A DNA stretch of 13,944 bases. Source: Halococcaceae archaeon. GTDB taxonomy: Archaea; Halobacteriota; Halobacteria; Halobacteriales; Halalkalicoccaceae. The stretch spans positions 1-13,944 of the forward strand of contig SKWB01000099.1 of NCBI GenBank assembly GCA_007129135.1. The letters run 5' to 3'. Under the pieces are notes generated by a model. The model was not told where the DNA came from. It did no database searches and saw nothing but the letters and a program-made list of their open reading frames with translations. The position numbers and the translations under genes were made by a program. Positions 12,173 through 13,944 of the stretch are shown one piece after another; the stretch's first letter is position 1; every line of letters starts with the position of its first letter.

Positions 12173-13944
12173 ATGGACCCGAAACGGGAGATGACGAGCG
12201 TCGACCTCGCGGCGCTCGTCGGCGAGCTTCGCAGCTACACCGGCGCGAAGGTCGACAAGGCGTATCTCTACGGCGAGGACCTCCTCCGGCTGCGGATGCG
12301 CGACTTCGATCGGGGACGGATCGAGCTCCTGATCGAGGTCGGCGAGGTGAAACGCGCACACCTCTCGGACCCGGAGAACGTCGCCGACGCGCCGGGCCGA
12401 CCCCCGGAGTTCGCGAAGATGCTCCGGAACCGCATCTCGGGTGGCGATTTCGCGAGCGTCGAACAGTACGAGTTCGACCGGATCCTCACCTTCGAGTTCG
12501 AGCGCGAGGACGGGAACACGATCGTCGTCGCGGAGCTGTTCGGTCAGGGGAACATCGCGGTCTGTGACAGCAGTCAGAAGGTGCTCGACTCGCTCGAAAC
12601 GGTTCGTCTGAAGTCCCGGACGGTCGCACCGGGGGTGACCTACGGCTACCCGGACACGCGGGTGAGCCCGCTCTCGATCGGCTACGATCGGTTCGAGGCG
12701 ATGATGGGGGAGTCGGATACGGACGTGGTCAGAACGCTCGCGACGCAGTTCAACCTGGGTGGGCTCTACGCCGAGGAGCTCTGCACCCGTGCGGGCGTCG
12801 AGAAGACGCTCGCGATCGACGAGGCCGACGAGGAGGCCTACGAGCGTGTCTACGACGCGCTCACCCGGCTCTCCGAGGAGATCGGTGACAGGCAGTTCGA
12901 CCCGCGGGTCTACTACGAGGACGACCGGAGAGTGGACGTGACGCCGCTCCCGCTCGCGGAGTACGAGGACCTGGAGTTCGAGGAGTTCGAGACGTTCACC
13001 GCGGCGCTCGACGACTACTTCACCAACCGGGAGGAGGAGACGGAGACGGCCGACGAGGACGACGGACCCGATTTCCAGGAACGGATCGACCGCCAGCAAC
13101 GGATCATCGACCAGCAGGAGGGGGCGATCGAGAGCCGGATGGCGGAGGCAGCGAGGACGAGGGAGCAGGCGGAGGCGCTCTACGCACACTACGACCTCGC
13201 GAGCGAGGTGCTCACGACGGTCCGGAACGCTCGAGCGGAGGACCGGCCCTGGGAGGAGATCGAAGCGACACTCGAAGCCGGCGCGGAGCGGGGGATCGAG
13301 GCGGCAGAGGCAGTGACGGGGGTCGACGGCGAGTCGGGCACCGTCACGATCGATCTGGGCGAGCACTCGGTCTCGTTGATCGTCCGCGACGGGGTCGAGA
13401 AGAACGCTGATCGGCTCTACACCGAGGCCAAGGAGATAGAGGCGAAGGCCGACGGTGCCCGCGACGCGCTCGCGAACACCCGCGCCGAACTGGAGTCCCT
13501 CCGCGAGCAACGGGAGCTGGCTCGGTCCGGGGGAGCGACCGACTCGAGCGAGTCCGAAGGGGAGGACGAGGGGGAGGAGGTCGACTGGCTCTCGCGCACG
13601 TCGATCCCGGTGCGGAAGGGCGAGGAGTGGTACGAGCGCTTTCGGTGGTTCCACACCTCCGACGGCTTCCTCGTGATCGGCGGCCGGAACGCCGACCAGA
13701 ACGAGGAGCTGGTGAAGAAGTACGCCGAACGCGGCGACCGGTTCTTCCACACACAGGCACCGGGCGCGCCGGCGACGCTGCTGAAGGCGACCGGTCCGAG
13801 CGAGGCCTCACGGGAGGTCGACTTTCCCGAGTCCTCACTGGGCGAAGCCGCCCAGTTCGCGGCCTCGTACTCCTCGGTCTGGCGCGACGGCCACTTCGCG
13901 GGCGACGTCTACGCGGTCTCGCCCGATCAGGTCTCGAAGACGCC
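12173..13944 (+). CDS. rqcH: RqcH/NEMF (NFACT-family) ribosome quality control factor, N-terminal 590 residues
   Basis: Open to the right edge. The protein starts MDPKREMTSVDLAALVGELR. RqcH homologues bind the large ribosomal subunit carrying an obstructed nascent chain and recruit tRNA for untemplated tail addition. Domain order fits NFACT: NFACT-N (about 1-180) with the Asp-Arg pair in EFDRILTFEFE (D102, R103), the pair needed for tailing in bacterial RqcH; a helix-hairpin-helix-like segment (about 188-215); an acidic linker (283-300); coiled coils (about 301-355 and 409-455); a Glu/Ser-rich linker; and NFACT-R (from about 483) with YERFRWFHTSDGFLVIGGRN, QNEELVKKYAERGD and FFHTQAPGAPATLLK. 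Met7 is a possible alternative start. The missing C-terminal part is expected just beyond the window. A long antisense open frame (12047-13750) is a shadow of this gene. Confidence 0.93.
   Translation, partial: MDPKREMTSVDLAALVGELRSYTGAKVDKAYLYGEDLLRLRMRDFDRGRIELLIEVGEVKRAHLSDPENVADAPGRPPEFAKMLRNRISGGDFASVEQYEFDRILTFEFEREDGNTIVVAELFGQGNIAVCDSSQKVLDSLETVRLKSRTVAPGVTYGYPDTRVSPLSIGYDRFEAMMGESDTDVVRTLATQFNLGGLYAEELCTRAGVEKTLAIDEADEEAYERVYDALTRLSEEIGDRQFDPRVYYEDDRRVDVTPLPLAEYEDLEFEEFETFTAALDDYFTNREEETETADEDDGPDFQERIDRQQRIIDQQEGAIESRMAEAARTREQAEALYAHYDLASEVLTTVRNARAEDRPWEEIEATLEAGAERGIEAAEAVTGVDGESGTVTIDLGEHSVSLIVRDGVEKNADRLYTEAKEIEAKADGARDALANTRAELESLREQRELARSGGATDSSESEGEDEGEEVDWLSRTSIPVRKGEEWYERFRWFHTSDGFLVIGGRNADQNEELVKKYAERGDRFFHTQAPGAPATLLKATGPSEASREVDFPESSLGEAAQFAASYSSVWRDGHFAGDVYAVSPDQVSKT

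Noticed and set aside
12047-13750. 567-residue minus-strand open frame
   Set aside because: It is antisense to rqcH, whose plus-strand frame is open from 12173 to the edge with clear NFACT motifs.

Overview
The window is ordinary-looking chromosome from a halophilic archaeon (class Halobacteria). The DNA is very GC-rich with strong G/C at third codon positions. The predicted proteins are rich in Asp and Glu. Most starts lie about 26-28 nt downstream of an AT-rich TATA-like element with no Shine-Dalgarno sequence (leaderless transcripts), the tRNA gene lacks an encoded CCA, and several proteins are of haloarchaeal type. I cannot name the genus. High GC produces long antisense shadow ORFs, which I excluded.

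Layout. 1-806: 3' part of a serine hydroxymethyltransferase gene (glyA), overlapping tail-to-tail with a four-helix membrane protein (788-1330, minus). A zinc-ribbon protein follows (1412-2143, minus). After a gene-free stretch come a 48-residue protein (2521-2667) and a non-coding block with a TATA element and two hairpins (2679-2825). Next is a PadR-type winged-helix regulator (2906-3193). 3246-5099 holds a class III aminotransferase and a GNAT acetyltransferase. 5191-7018 holds a two-helix membrane protein divergent from a membrane-anchored CAP-domain protein, then a DUF2064-like protein.

7059-7142 is tRNA-Ser(UGA). Its last 22 nt recur exactly at 7239-7260, the footprint expected of a tRNA-targeting integrative element, but only 96 bp remain between the copies. 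7383-9997 is a translationally coupled pair: a class I aminotransferase and a metal-dependent amidohydrolase in which Gln sits where deaminases carry the catalytic Glu. A 54-residue ORF follows, then a coupled SHOCT protein / membrane-anchored alpha/beta hydrolase pair (10226-11421). A minus-strand SRPBCC gene (11465-11936) is broken by a single-base frameshift. The 5' part of rqcH (ribosome quality control, NFACT family) runs from 12173 off the right edge.

How the genes work together. Most are independent housekeeping or accessory units. The two overlapping pairs are the best candidates for joint function: 7383-9997 as an amine/amide-processing pair, and 10226-11421 as a membrane-associated pair. 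I found no CRISPR array, recognisable defence system, transposase or integrase. The strongest leads for something undescribed are the structured block upstream of the PadR gene and the tRNA-Ser att-like duplication; neither is proven.
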